Source: Medicago truncatula (Eukaryota > Streptophyta > Magnoliopsida > Fabales > Fabaceae). From it: 64,000 nt of DNA. How positions within the stretch are numbered: position 1 is the first letter of the stretch; every line of letters begins with the position of its first letter. This document shows positions 63,798 to 64,000 of this stretch, in pieces. The DNA lies in contig NC_053044.1 of assembly GCF_003473485.1 (NCBI RefSeq), forward strand, positions 49,330,091 to 49,394,090, written 5' to 3'. The notes under the pieces are model-generated. The model did no database searches. It was given only the letters and a program-made list of their open reading frames with translations, and had not been told where the DNA came from. The position numbers and the translations under genes were made by a program.

Positions 63798-64000
63798 TAA
63801 ATTTTTTGTTTCGATAGAGTAACCAATTAACAACTTTTATAAACTTATATGTGTGTGTGTGCAAGTGGGTTAAAAAATAAAAATTGGGGTAAAATTTATA
63901 AAAGTCGAGAAACCAATCTGCAAATTTCTATAAATATGTAGGCACCAACCTACGAGTTTAGGAAACAAAGTAGATAGGGGCTAATCTGTAAAATTTGAAT
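63798..64000. other. Window end, non-coding
   Basis: A GTGTGTGTGTG run lies near 63851. No exon is seen. Confidence 0.35.

Overview
The window is AT-rich plant nuclear DNA. Genes have many GT-AG introns. The repeats are solo LTRs, CACTA, Mutator-like and hAT-like elements, MITEs and tRNA-derived SINE-like pieces. The gene set (plant ABCA half-transporter, phytocyanin, TIFY-CCT-GATA factors, BEACH-WD40 protein, F-box/LRR and serpin remnants) and the repeat style suggest a legume, probably Medicago-like; that last step is inference from recall, not a search.

Layout. 1-2 kb: tandem satellite of about 250 bp units with a SINE-like insertion. 3.8-5.1 kb: broken F-box/LRR gene (-). 5.7-7.2 kb: solo LTR and a 5'-truncated serpin pseudogene (-). 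9.7-10.4 kb: intact two-exon phytocyanin (+). 11.5-17.2 kb: intact 15-exon ABCA transporter (-), 960 aa. 17.6-31.4 kb: transposon-rich, with a second solo LTR, a Pack-MULE-like element carrying a GRF-type zinc finger, and a second serpin pseudogene (+). 28.5-39 kb: duplicated fragments of the GATA gene 3' end lying beside F-box remnants; one F-box pseudogene is split by a 3.2 kb CACTA element that carries exon-like host sequence. 40.1-48.6 kb and 52.3-57.3 kb: two intact tandem TIFY-CCT-GATA genes (-) of ZML/GATA24-GATA28 type, 359 and 309 aa. 59.0-62.3 kb and on past the right edge: C-terminal part of a BEACH-WD40 protein (-).

The intact genes do not form an operon-like system. The two GATA genes are clear tandem paralogues with a conserved first-five-exon structure. 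The most notable signals are: an internal exon duplication in GATA gene 2; copies of the GATA 3' end scattered next to F-box fragments; two unrelated-looking solo LTRs that both carry clusters of a CGTGNCACG quasi-palindrome; gene pieces captured in CACTA and MULE elements; and tRNA-like A/B boxes inside TIR transposons. No CRISPR, operon or bacterial feature is present. Exon coordinates were read by eye from splice signals and reading frame; each full gene sums to a multiple of three.
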